64,000 nt of DNA from an uncultured Mediterraneibacter sp. (GTDB lineage Bacteria > Bacillota > Clostridia > Lachnospirales > Lachnospiraceae). Of the stretch, positions 36,401 to 44,910 are shown piece by piece. A model generated the notes under the pieces. It ran no database searches. It saw only the letters and a list, made by a program, of their open reading frames with translations, and had not been told where the DNA came from. Position numbers and translations under genes: made by a program. Each line of letters begins with the position of its first letter. Position 1 is the first letter of the stretch. The stretch covers positions 19,949 to 83,948 of the forward strand of contig CAKRDD010000015.1 of NCBI GenBank assembly GCA_934309345.1, read 5' to 3'.

Positions 36401-39400
36401 AGCAAGCTCAGGAAGTGAAGTTACATTACTTTTGGATGGAGAGATTGTTGCTACGGGGACTACGAATAAACGAGGAAATATTACATTTGATTATGAACTT
36501 CCGAAAACAGCATCATTTGGTCAGGTGTTTAAATTAACAGCTAAGGTCGGAATGGATTCTGTGTCTGAAGATGTGACATATTCTGTTTCGAAAGAAAAAG
36601 TTGGATTAGAGACATGGAACTTTTACCAGACAAATCGTAGCAATTCTGTTTATAACGGCAGATGTCTATATGATGCTGCTCAGAATCCAACAGATTCATC
36701 GTCCCATTACTGGTATGTGCTCAACGAAGAAAAGGATAACTATTGGACGATCAGTGCGACCTTCGTTGGTGAGATAGAACCTGAAAATGTAGTTACATAC
36801 GTTGGAATGCTCGATGGAAGTGTAAAGGATGTTTCTATGAAGCTGCTTAAAACGGAGGATATAGGGGAAACAGAGCATCGATATAGATTTGCCGGAGAGA
36901 TGTATCTTCCTTCTGATAAGAGCGGTGTGGTTACAGAAGCACAGATTCCGACGAAATTTGCCATTGATTGGGAAGGAAATGAAGAAGAATTTACATATGA
37001 TGCAGAAACAGAAGATCAGATTCGAAAAAAAACAGACGAAAGACAGAAGAGCAGACAGGAAACAATAGAGGCAATAAATGAATCTGTAGAGGATCCTTTG
37101 AAAGGACTTGTGCCGGAACTTGACAATCCTTCAGAATATATATTTGGAGCACAATATCGAGTATCAGAAACCAATAAGGCGTGGTTTGAAGGACTTGATA
37201 TAGAAGCCCAGACAGTCATCTACAACATGGAAAAAGCCATAGATGAAGCATGCGAGACGTTTTCAGAAGGCCTTGGTCTTAAAAAGAATATAAATGAATA
37301 CAATTCTATTGAGGAGGTTTGCGCCGAACTGGGTGTGACAATCAGTGAAAATACGCAAACCGCTGAGGAACTCCGAGGAGAGGGCTTTGAGGTATATGAA
37401 GAAAGTGACGGAAGTTTTGTGGCAATTAAAGATAATGCAATCCAGACACAGAGCGAAGAAGCAGAGGAAGAAGAGACAGGCTATGCAGCAGCTCTTTATG
37501 GAAGAGCACTAGGCCGCGGTCGGGGAGAGGATGCAGGAGGAGTTACTTATGTCGACAGCAAAGGAAATAGGGTTGATTTTGCGGAAGAAGCCAGAGATAA
37601 TACATGGCAGGCGGCTTATAGTAATGGCTTTGCAGCTCTTGGATTTACCTATGAAGCCTTTGTAGGATATATTACAAAAAATCCAGATGTACTTACAGGA
37701 AATCCAATAGCAATACTCAATGGAGTGAATCATTTGTTTACTGCTTTTGGAGCTGTGATCGGATCCAATAATGCAATCCAGGATTCAGAAGCAGTGGAAA
37801 CATGGAATGTTCGTCGAGACGAGATGCAAGGCTATATCGATGAGTTAAAACTGTATGAAGCGCGTTATCAAGACAAGCATCTGTGCTCTAATGCAATCAT
37901 GAGAGAGCGTCATACCGCTGAAACACTTCGCATTTTATTCAATGCGGAGAGCTCGCGCTTTATAGGGAGTTCAAGTGTGGGAGCATTACTTACAGGATTT
38001 GGAGTAGTTGACAAATCGCATATAAACGATGGAGTTTCTCTTACAATCGATATTGCCTCTTGTTCTATAGGCGAAAGACGTGCGGCTGAGATCCAAGCAC
38101 TTCAGGATAAATTATGGCTTCTGCAGAGAGACCGCATGAAGAAATGTGGTGATACGGATATGGAAAAAATTATGAAGAATGCGTATCATAGAAATTTGCT
38201 TAAGCCGATCATGGATCCGTCAGGTGTTGTTTATGAGGCTGTAGAAAGTAACCCGCTCTCTGATGTTACGGCTACTGTATGGTATGCTGATGATCAGAAT
38301 GGTACGAATGCGCAAATATGGAATGCAGCAGATTATGAGCAGATTAATCCACAGAATACGGATGCTGATGGCATGTATGGCTGGGATGTTCCGGTTGGCT
38401 GGTGGCAGGTTCGATTTGAGAAGAAAGGGTATGAAACGGCGTCTACGGAATGGATGCGTGTACCACCGCCGAGAATGAATCTCAAGACAGCAATGGTATC
38501 TACAGAAGCACCAGAAGTCCTTTTTGCGAATGCGTATTCCGATTATATCGAGGTGATTTTCAGTCAGTATATGGATATTTCAAAGGATATCATATTACCT
38601 GATGGAATGACTGGTACATGGCAGTCTGCAGAGAATGGATATTCAAAGGTACTGCATATTACAAGGCCAGGTGGTTTTGTTCTTGGTGGTAGCGTATCAT
38701 TTACTTTAAAAGGTGCACAGAATTACGCAGGTAAAGCGCTTGCGCCATATAGCAGTGGTGATTTAACAGTTTTTGTCCGTCCGGCTGAGATTATTCTGAA
38801 TTATGACAGCATTATTCCGGCGATAGCAGGATCTGATCTGCAAACAACAGTTCGCATAAAAGATTCAGAGGGTAATTACATGGAAGGTGTTACTGTAGAG
38901 GCAGAGCTTTCAGATAATGTGATTGCTAAATTATCAACAGAATCAGCAGTTACAGATGCAGAGGGTAAAGTTGTGTTCAATGCCGAGACATTATTACCTG
39001 GATCTAGTAATATTACATTCCGGGTGCAGGGAACAAGTCTTACGAAAACGGTTGTTCTTCGTGCTGCTATGGAAGAAAATCGTCCACTCAGACCGACAGC
39101 TTCAATTGGAATCACGGAGTTTACTAAGGATTCACCAAAGGAAAACTATATAACAATACAAGGTGGCGAAAAGCTTACAATTTCTGCCGAAGACGATGTG
39201 ACGATTTATTATACGACAGATGACTCCTGTCCGTGTCAGAACAGTGCAAATCGCCAGATTTACACAGAGCCTGTTACAATTACGGAGAATACAAAGTTTC
39301 GTATTGCGGCATATAAGGATGGAATGGAATATAGCGAGAGACTGAATATTACGGTAACAGTAGACGAAAAGCATTCTCATAGATATGGTACAGAGTGGAA

Positions 39401-39836
39401 ATCGGATGAAAATACGCATTGGCATGAATGTGAATGTGGAGCTATTAGCGACCAGGCAGATCATGACTGGTTGGTGGAAAATGCGAAGGATGCAACAGAT
39501 ACTGAAACAGGCTATACAGGTGATAAAAGCTGTAAGATCTGTGGATATCAAGTGAAAGGAGAGGAGATTCCGGCAAAAGGATTGGACAATCCGACAGAAC
39601 CTGTATATCCAGATGAGAGTGATCTGAAAAAAACGGAAAATTCAGAGAATAATGGTTCAATGAAGTCAGAAGTGGATAACAGTAAGCAGATAAAATCAGC
39701 TGTGTCGGGAAAAAATGATTCCAAAGATGCAAAGACAGGAGATAACGGTGATATAATGATATGGCTTATAGTATTAATTTTATCCAGTAGCGTAATTTTT
39801 GGAAGAATTATGTATTTGAAAAAGAAAAAAATATAA
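33414..39836 (+). CDS. Large BspA-like leucine-rich-repeat surface protein
   Basis: 2140 residues. Signal peptide (about 1-29, basic start, AILLSMCLLIGILPANVFA). About a dozen LRR_5/BspA repeats (about 60-490; IPDTI, AFNSCENL, SIGFRAFAKT pattern). Then carbohydrate-binding-like beta domains, a coiled and helical middle, an Ig-like Big_1-type domain near 1785-1885, a chitobiase-C-terminal-like domain near 1905-1985, and a Cys/His-rich segment (HEC, CGA, CKICG). It ends KTGDNGD, a hydrophobic helix and KKKKI, a variant sorting signal. Likely displayed on the cell wall for adhesion. Start problem: GGGAGG is only 3 bp from TTG 33414 but 7 bp from ATG 33418, which is out of frame unless a 7-A tract gains one base. 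Confidence 0.88.
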   Translation: MNEIKKRRFVAILLSMCLLIGILPANVFAEDETTGTFEAIGGNVKYRVMEDDTILITGCDETVTEVVIPDTIEGKVVTAIDSDAFNSCENLAALDLGECVQSIGFRAFAKTAITALRLPNSVTEIDEGAFEYCTSLTSVDWPDNVNFTTINGFCGCTSLPAEEVNEALALPSVTTVGHSAFSECAFESVVIPENIKMIERYAFSHNSILKNVDFSSSTQLTEIGDRAFESSYSILEVDLSPCISLTSIGEYAFSNTDIEKVIFPSSLSKLGEYAFSKSNLKSVDLSETSLSVVEDYAFSWTDLTSVKLADGITEIGAGAFCDCNELTSVDFGSGVQKIAAVAFYKNALTEISLPNSLATIEKDAFSDCTSLASIEWPSNEAFTTVNGFDGCTSLSAEEVNKALALPGVTTVGEGSFSRCAFDSLIIPANIRKIEDLAFNNLEGLSSLTILPGTESIGKFAFAHNDGLADKTVEIPETVREIREGAFDGCSWSESSGNMPITIEIKNPDFSLTETTDGYAEVVNIDGKNYENPFNSTSGTVVVIRAYENDSNGNPSMLKRFYEAVKDEMVLEQNQYTFVPLDKEVFYTVSGKVPSGATVKLYQDDAEIPVTLTENRFEVAAASGSKVSVEVAMEGYYNKYFIQTPIKSNWDLGNITFMDADKIPMNKTMQVDFGDAVLNGFQNLGISLEADGRKLTEGTDFHLQYPYIILSDTVTEEKLTLTINADKVCYTGGSVTANRSERLFSLPLTPWGKLDITADSEFAGDNHVLVFGSDDALVESSIIPKDGFCRINSLKAGNYTVIAYNANDSFSSVATEADLKTLGLSEEKDYAKVAVDVSDNQTSEMKITVPQLKTSVDGILEREKCAVVCETQVACTEQDYTVRVNYAFAGSKSGILSVLLPEDARVKYVCSATSRLKEGTDYSISGNTLSVKKTEKEGMIYLIMVCKKNGMHSISAAASLKGMTAPIGSTTFQMQKMTIQPYSQRLTSLRGNSVKVTASSGSEVTLLLDGEIVATGTTNKRGNITFDYELPKTASFGQVFKLTAKVGMDSVSEDVTYSVSKEKVGLETWNFYQTNRSNSVYNGRCLYDAAQNPTDSSSHYWYVLNEEKDNYWTISATFVGEIEPENVVTYVGMLDGSVKDVSMKLLKTEDIGETEHRYRFAGEMYLPSDKSGVVTEAQIPTKFAIDWEGNEEEFTYDAETEDQIRKKTDERQKSRQETIEAINESVEDPLKGLVPELDNPSEYIFGAQYRVSETNKAWFEGLDIEAQTVIYNMEKAIDEACETFSEGLGLKKNINEYNSIEEVCAELGVTISENTQTAEELRGEGFEVYEESDGSFVAIKDNAIQTQSEEAEEEETGYAAALYGRALGRGRGEDAGGVTYVDSKGNRVDFAEEARDNTWQAAYSNGFAALGFTYEAFVGYITKNPDVLTGNPIAILNGVNHLFTAFGAVIGSNNAIQDSEAVETWNVRRDEMQGYIDELKLYEARYQDKHLCSNAIMRERHTAETLRILFNAESSRFIGSSSVGALLTGFGVVDKSHINDGVSLTIDIASCSIGERRAAEIQALQDKLWLLQRDRMKKCGDTDMEKIMKNAYHRNLLKPIMDPSGVVYEAVESNPLSDVTATVWYADDQNGTNAQIWNAADYEQINPQNTDADGMYGWDVPVGWWQVRFEKKGYETASTEWMRVPPPRMNLKTAMVSTEAPEVLFANAYSDYIEVIFSQYMDISKDIILPDGMTGTWQSAENGYSKVLHITRPGGFVLGGSVSFTLKGAQNYAGKALAPYSSGDLTVFVRPAEIILNYDSIIPAIAGSDLQTTVRIKDSEGNYMEGVTVEAELSDNVIAKLSTESAVTDAEGKVVFNAETLLPGSSNITFRVQGTSLTKTVVLRAAMEENRPLRPTASIGITEFTKDSPKENYITIQGGEKLTISAEDDVTIYYTTDDSCPCQNSANRQIYTEPVTITENTKFRIAAYKDGMEYSERLNITVTVDEKHSHRYGTEWKSDENTHWHECECGAISDQADHDWLVENAKDATDTETGYTGDKSCKICGYQVKGEEIPAKGLDNPTEPVYPDESDLKKTENSENNGSMKSEVDNSKQIKSAVSGKNDSKDAKTGDNGDIMIWLIVLILSSSVIFGRIMYLKKKKI

Positions 39837-39840
39837 TCAG

Positions 39841-39960
39841 CTGGGAGTCAATCCCCCAGATGATATAGCCTCCGGCAGGATTGCAGAGGTGCGCAGTAGA
39901 AGTATGTCATGCAATTGCATGACGCGCACCTCGCAGCAAGAATGCCGAGGCATTCTTGAA
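39841..39960. repeat. Cluster of intergenic palindromes
   Basis: Three stem-loops in 120 bp. The first is CTGGG/CCCCAG (39841-39859). The second has outer arms GAGGTGCGC (39886-39894) and GCGCACCTC (39924-39932) enclosing the perfect 18-bp palindrome GTCATGCAATTGCATGAC (39906-39923). The third is CAAGAATGCC/GGCATTCTTG (39937-39958), copy 2 of the REP-like unit at 31621. No coding potential. Confidence 0.6.
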
Positions 39961-39966
39961 AGCATG

Positions 39967-40001
39967 AAAAAAGGCGGTCGCATTAAGTGACTGCCTTTTT
40001 A
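39967..40001. terminator. Bidirectional terminator
   Basis: A 12-bp stem (39968-39979 with 39989-40000, one G-T pair) with A-run and T-run on its sides, between the surface protein and a convergent gene. Confidence 0.85.
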
Positions 40002-40006
40002 AACTC

Positions 40007-40450
40007 TTATTTTTCTTTCTTTGAGAAAAATCCTTTTTTCTTCTTTTTCTCTGGAATATCAAGACCACCGCGGACACTCTTAATGCCTGTGATATAGATA
40101 CCACTTACAACGACTTTCGCTTCTTTCTTCACCGGAAGAACTTCGAAAACCTTTGCATCACACATCAGAGTCATAACCTTTGGTCCAACCTTTGCTTTTA
40201 CAACCGGTACTTTAGAACGTCTTAAATACTTTGGTGTATTCTCAAGAACAACGGCCGGGAGTCCTGCATCTTTTAGCTTCATCTTCTTTTTATCAATAAT
40301 GAGCATGCTGACGGTCTGCGCAACTGCGTCCATCTGCTGCTGCTGTTCAGCCTGCTTCTTCTGCGCTTTCTTTCCGAAGAAATAGAGTGCTACGCAAACC
40401 CCGATGAGAACTACGAGGACGATGAGCATGATTATCATAGGTGTACTCAC
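40007..40450 (-). CDS. Single-pass membrane protein of unknown function
   Basis: 147 residues from GTG 40450 (GGAGGG 7 bp upstream). One N-terminal helix (about 5-27), then a Lys/Gln-rich linker and a small basic beta-rich domain (SMLIIDKKKMKLKDAGLP through GIYITGIKSVRGGLDI). It ends in a run of lysines. The topology suggests a cytoplasmic domain tethered to the membrane. No family recognised. Confidence 0.75.
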   Translation of the reverse strand: MSTPMIIMLIVLVVLIGVCVALYFFGKKAQKKQAEQQQQMDAVAQTVSMLIIDKKKMKLKDAGLPAVVLENTPKYLRRSKVPVVKAKVGPKVMTLMCDAKVFEVLPVKKEAKVVVSGIYITGIKSVRGGLDIPEKKKKKGFFSKKEK

Positions 40451-40706
40451 GATAAAACCCTCCTATATACTATTTTCCGCTTAATTCGCATTTAATATTG
40501 TAACATTCTTTATTACAAAGTGCAAGCAGACAGGGGACAATTTTACAATTTGGGGTTACTTTTAAGACGTAAACCGAGTATACTATGTATTATGGTGGTT
40601 TATTATTGTTTGCAGAAAGATAGGGATAACAGCGCTGTCCGAAGAATGTGATGGGGTATAGTGAGCAATAATATTTTCACGTTGATTAAGAGAAAGGGAG
40701 AGTTGA

Positions 40707-42182
40707 ATGGCAGAGACAATATGGAACACAGTGGTGATGGTTTTTCATTTTATTATGAAGAATATCGTTATCATTAATATTCTTTTATCTCTGATTATTG
40801 TATTCTTTGAAAGAAGATCACCGCAGGCAGTATGGACCTGGTTGCTTTTGCTTTATTTTATTCCGATTGTCGGATTTATCCTGTATCTGATCATAGGTCA
40901 GGATTATCACAAGAATAAGATGTTTAAGGCAAAGGAGATTGAAGGTGAGCTGAAATACGCTGTGCGAAGGCAGGAGGAAACCATTTATCACAGGCAGCTG
41001 AAGATGACGAGTCCGGCACTTAACCGGTTCCGGGATCTTGTGCTTTATAATCTGGAGGCCGGACAGGCAGTTCTGACAGATAATAATGATATCCGTATTT
41101 ATACAGATGGTAAAGAGAAGTTTCATGCACTGATCGAGGAAATGAAACGTGCGAAGAAATATATCCATGTACAGTATTATATTATCAGGAATGATGAAGT
41201 GTGGCAGGATATAGAGAAGGTATTGATTGAGAAAGCACATGAAGGTGTAGAAGTCAGAGTTTTGTTTGACAGTATGGGATGTCGTACCATGCACAAAAGA
41301 GATTGGGACAGGCTGAAATGCGAAGGAATTCGGGTCGCAGAATTCTTCCCGGCGATTCTGGGACAGCTTCAGATGCGTGTGAATTATCGAAATCACAGAA
41401 AGATTGTTGTGATTGATGGAAAGGTTGGCTTTGTTGGTGGTTTCAATGTAGGCAGGGAATATATTGGAAAAGACGAAAAGTTTGGTTATTGGAGAGATAC
41501 ACATTTGTGTATTGAAGGTGCAGCGGTCACATCTCTTGCAGTGAGGTTTGTTCTGGATTGGAATTATGCAGCTCATGAGAACTTGTTTTTGGAAGATCAT
41601 TTGTTTGAGATTCCGCAGTATGACAGGCATGGATTTGATCCGGTACAGATTATCTCAAGTGGACCGGATTCACAGACGAAGACAATCCATGACAATTATC
41701 TTCATCTGATCCACAGTGCAAGAGATCATGTCTATATACAGACACCGTATTTCATACCGGATGCGTCCATTTTGGATGCATTGAAGATTGCAAGCAGATC
41801 CGGGGTAGATGTCAGAATTATGATCCCATGCAAACCAGATCATCCATTTGTTTACTGGGCAACATATTCTTACATTGGGGAGATGGTTGCAGCAGGTGCA
41901 AAATGTTATGTCTATAATAATGGATTCCTTCACGCAAAGACATTATCAGTAGATGGCATGGTTGCCTGTGTAGGTACAGCGAATATGGACATCCGAAGTT
42001 TTGGCCTGAATTTTGAAGTGAATGCAACAATCTATAGTGAGCGCACAGTGCAGAGGCTGGAAAGAGCTTTTGAGAATGATATGACGATGAGTACGCAGGT
42101 GACACGAAAGATATATGAAGAGAGGACTTTACTGATCCGGTTCAAGGAACAGTTTTCCAGATTACTGTCACCACTTTTATAG
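40707..42182 (+). CDS. cls: Cardiolipin synthase
   Basis: 491 residues. Two N-terminal transmembrane helices (about 13-60, with the EPxxxWxW-like RRSPQAVWTWLLLLYFIPIVG) precede two phospholipase-D domains. Their HKD motifs are NHRKIVVIDGKVGFVGGFNVG near 230 and HAKTLSVDGMVACVGTANMD near 410. Condenses phosphatidylglycerol into cardiolipin at the membrane. Followed by the trigger-factor-like lipoprotein after 59 bp. Confidence 0.94.
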   Translation: MAETIWNTVVMVFHFIMKNIVIINILLSLIIVFFERRSPQAVWTWLLLLYFIPIVGFILYLIIGQDYHKNKMFKAKEIEGELKYAVRRQEETIYHRQLKMTSPALNRFRDLVLYNLEAGQAVLTDNNDIRIYTDGKEKFHALIEEMKRAKKYIHVQYYIIRNDEVWQDIEKVLIEKAHEGVEVRVLFDSMGCRTMHKRDWDRLKCEGIRVAEFFPAILGQLQMRVNYRNHRKIVVIDGKVGFVGGFNVGREYIGKDEKFGYWRDTHLCIEGAAVTSLAVRFVLDWNYAAHENLFLEDHLFEIPQYDRHGFDPVQIISSGPDSQTKTIHDNYLHLIHSARDHVYIQTPYFIPDASILDALKIASRSGVDVRIMIPCKPDHPFVYWATYSYIGEMVAAGAKCYVYNNGFLHAKTLSVDGMVACVGTANMDIRSFGLNFEVNATIYSERTVQRLERAFENDMTMSTQVTRKIYEERTLLIRFKEQFSRLLSPLL

Positions 42183-42241
42183 TGGATAAGACAAAAAAAT
42201 AAAAAAGAGATTATAAAAGATAAAAGAGGAGAAACAGGAAA

Positions 42242-43312
42242 ATGAAAAAAAGAGTGATTGCGGTTCTTACAGCGGTTCTGATGACAGCATCTTTAGCAGG
42301 ATGCGGAAGCGGTAAGTTGTCTAATGATTATGTGACAGTGAACAAATATAAAGGACTTGAAGTAACAGAGGTTGCCAAGAACGAGGTGTCCGATGATTCT
42401 GTAGAGCAGGAGATACAGTCCAGACTGGAAGCTGCTGCGACAGAACAGGATGTAACAGACCGCGCGGCACAGAGCGGAGACTGGGTAAATATTGATTACA
42501 CAGGAACTCTTGATGGAGTCGCATTTGACGGTGGCACAGCTACAGGATATGATCTGGAACTTGGATCTGGCTCATTCATTGGAGCAAATGGAGACTATCA
42601 GGGATTTGAAGATCAGATCGTGGGACATAATACCGGCGAAGAGTTTGATATTACAGTACAGTTCCCAGATAGCTATCAGAGTTCTGATCTTGCAGGAAAG
42701 CCGGCGAATTTCCACATTGTATTGAATAAGATTTATCAGAAAGTAACACCGGAGCTTACAGACGAGTGGGTTGCAAATAATAGTGAAAGCAGCAAGAAGG
42801 TTGATGAATACAAGGAAGAGGTGAAAAATTCTCTTCAGGATCAGCAGGACGATTCAAGTAATTCACAGTTAAAACAAGAAGTACAGACTGCTTTACTGGA
42901 TCAGATAGAGGTGAATAAATATCCTGACGGTGCAGTAGACGAGCAGGTGAAACAGGCAAATGACTACTATACACAGATCGCACAGATGTATGGAGTAGAG
43001 CTGAGTGATTTCATTACAACTTATCTGAATATGACAGAAGATACATTTAACGAAAAAATTGAGGACTCTGCAAAACAGGCTGTTCAGCTTGAAGAGGCTG
43101 TAAAACTGATCGCAAAGAAAGAAAAACTGGAACCGTCTGATAAGGAATATGAAGAAGGAATGCAGGAGTATGCGGACAAGGCAGGAGCAGATCTGGATAC
43201 TTACAAAGAGCAGGTAGGAGAAGATGTTCTGAAAGATGCAATCCTTCGTGATAAAGTACTGGATTATCTGGTAGACAATTGCGTACAGGTAGAGCAGTCC
43301 GAAAAAAATTAA
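42242..43312 (+). CDS. Trigger-factor-like FKBP peptidyl-prolyl isomerase lipoprotein
   Basis: 356 residues. A lipoprotein signal peptide ends in LAGC with lipidated Cys21. An FKBP-type isomerase domain follows (about 80-165; WVNIDYTGTLDGVAFDGGTA and GFEDQIVGHNTGEEFDITVQFPDSY), then a helical region like the C-terminal chaperone domain of trigger factor (about 170-350). The ribosome-binding N-domain of true trigger factor is absent. The protein should act outside the membrane as a folding factor for secreted proteins, in the role PrsA has in Bacillus. Confidence 0.88.
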   Translation: MKKRVIAVLTAVLMTASLAGCGSGKLSNDYVTVNKYKGLEVTEVAKNEVSDDSVEQEIQSRLEAAATEQDVTDRAAQSGDWVNIDYTGTLDGVAFDGGTATGYDLELGSGSFIGANGDYQGFEDQIVGHNTGEEFDITVQFPDSYQSSDLAGKPANFHIVLNKIYQKVTPELTDEWVANNSESSKKVDEYKEEVKNSLQDQQDDSSNSQLKQEVQTALLDQIEVNKYPDGAVDEQVKQANDYYTQIAQMYGVELSDFITTYLNMTEDTFNEKIEDSAKQAVQLEEAVKLIAKKEKLEPSDKEYEEGMQEYADKAGADLDTYKEQVGEDVLKDAILRDKVLDYLVDNCVQVEQSEKN

Positions 43313-43338
43313 AGGGGAATAAAGGAGGAACAAAAAGC

Positions 43339-44214
43339 ATGATTAAAATGGAGAATGATGTGCTCAGCGTAGAGATTGCTGAGCATGGTGCGGAGCTGAC
43401 AAAACTGTATAACAAGAAAACAGGTACAGATCTTCTCTGGGATGCAGAACCCAAATTTTGGAAACGTCATTCACCGGTGCTATTTCCAAATGTGGGAAAA
43501 ACCTATAAGAACACAGTGAAGATCAACGGCACACAGTATCCGACATCACAGCATGGATTTGCAAGAGACAGTGAGTTCAAATGTATTCATGCAGGCAAAG
43601 AAATATCAACCTTTCTTCTGACATCAACAGAAGAGATGAAGGAAGTTTATCCATTTGATTTTGAACTTTTCATTACTTATACACTGGAAAAAAATGTACT
43701 CCATGTAAAATGGGAAGTAAAAAATCCGTCTGATGAGACAATTTATTTCACAATCGGAGCGCATCCGGCTTTCCGCTTTGCAAAGAACGAGGAAGGAAAG
43801 ACAGATTATATTCTGAAGTTCCCTGGAAAAGATGAATTGAAGTATTGTCTGATCAATATGAAAGAAATGGCTCCTGATCCGGAGGAACTGCATGAGATGA
43901 AACTGAATGAAGAGACATATCCGTTGACAGAAGAACTTTTTGAAAATGATGCGTTGATCTTTGATAATACGCAGATTGAAGAAGCATGGATCTGTCATAA
44001 AGACGGAACTCCGTATGTGGGAGTTAAGTCAGAAGGATTCCCAAGCTATGGAATCTGGTCTGTAAAAGACGCACCGTTTGTCTGCCTGGAACCATGGATG
44101 GGAAGATGCGATAATATTGGATTTGATAAAGAAATCTCTGAGAAGCCTGGAATTAATAAGGTAGAGAGCGGAGAGACTTTTGAAAAAGAATATCAGATCG
44201 TTGTTACAATATGA
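43339..44214 (+). CDS. Aldose 1-epimerase family protein (LacX-like)
   Basis: 291 residues from ATG 43339 (AAAGGAGG 10 bp upstream); the open frame starts earlier but would overlap the preceding gene. Beta-sandwich galactose-mutarotase fold. Visible family features are RHSPVLFPNVGKTYKN near 45, the catalytic-region His of QHGFARDSEF near 72 and FTIGAHPAFR near 140, and CLEPWMGRCDNIG near 255, which should hold the catalytic Glu. Interconverts anomers of a hexose or related sugar. It is in the same direction as cls and the lipoprotein. Confidence 0.88.
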   Translation: MIKMENDVLSVEIAEHGAELTKLYNKKTGTDLLWDAEPKFWKRHSPVLFPNVGKTYKNTVKINGTQYPTSQHGFARDSEFKCIHAGKEISTFLLTSTEEMKEVYPFDFELFITYTLEKNVLHVKWEVKNPSDETIYFTIGAHPAFRFAKNEEGKTDYILKFPGKDELKYCLINMKEMAPDPEELHEMKLNEETYPLTEELFENDALIFDNTQIEEAWICHKDGTPYVGVKSEGFPSYGIWSVKDAPFVCLEPWMGRCDNIGFDKEISEKPGINKVESGETFEKEYQIVVTI

Positions 44215-44252
44215 AAATTCAGGCATACTGAGAATAGTATCCTGTGGAAAGG

Positions 44253-44282
44253 AAAAGCCCCCGTTAACCGGAGGCTTTTTTC
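44253..44282. terminator. Bidirectional terminator inside the 3' end of atpD
   Basis: A GC-rich stem (AAAAGCC with GGCTTTT, and CCG with CGG) around TTAA, with T6 on the plus side and TTTTCC on the minus side. It ends the epimerase transcript, and the last codons and stop of atpD (44264) lie within the hairpin. Confidence 0.8.
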
Positions 44283-44893
44283 TCTTTCATTCTCTTGATC
44301 ACTTTCAGACGCGTGAACTCTTCACGCTCTTTTTCTTCCAGTGCATTGGTGATCGAGTAGACCAGATTCGAATACATTGGAATTGTAATATTCTGAAGTG
44401 CATTTGCTCGTTTCTGCGTCTTCTTGATATTACTTGCAAGACGGTAAGCAGCATTTTCAACCATGGAAAGCTTGATTGTAAGGTCTTTTACCTTACGGAA
44501 AGCCTCACGGGCAATATCGATGGATTCCTTTGTGGTACTGAAGGCGTAGGTCGGCTGACCGGCGTCCGGTACATATTTCACATGAGGAATCTCGGTTCCC
44601 ATGATACTTCGTGTCTGGATCGTAATGGAATTTTCAATCGGCACAGTATAGGCAAGCTGTTCTACCATACTGATACCATTTTCGATATTAGCACGCTGCA
44701 GACATTGATAAGCATAAGTGAATGTCGAGTCAATCTCTTCCTGTATAGTGCGTGCTTCTTCAATCAGATCCATCAGTTCACGAATCAGGATGTTACGCTT
44801 CTTATCCATCAGATCATAACCCTGCCGGGCAAGTGCAAGAGAGTTCTTGGCCAGCATCAGATTACCCTTTGTTGGAAATGTACGTGGATCCAT
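44264..44893 (-). CDS. atpD: V/A-type ATPase subunit D
   Basis: 209 residues, long helical coiled-coil protein forming the central rotor shaft with F. The N-terminus PTKGNLMLAKNSLALARQGYDLMDKKRNILIREL is characteristic of NtpD/AtpD. Last gene of the operon, 17 bp after atpB. Its 3' end is shared with a bidirectional terminator. Confidence 0.95.
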   Translation of the reverse strand: MDPRTFPTKGNLMLAKNSLALARQGYDLMDKKRNILIRELMDLIEEARTIQEEIDSTFTYAYQCLQRANIENGISMVEQLAYTVPIENSITIQTRSIMGTEIPHVKYVPDAGQPTYAFSTTKESIDIAREAFRKVKDLTIKLSMVENAAYRLASNIKKTQKRANALQNITIPMYSNLVYSITNALEEKEREEFTRLKVIKRMKEKKASG

Positions 44894-44910
44894 GAAGCTC
44901 CCTCCTTTCC

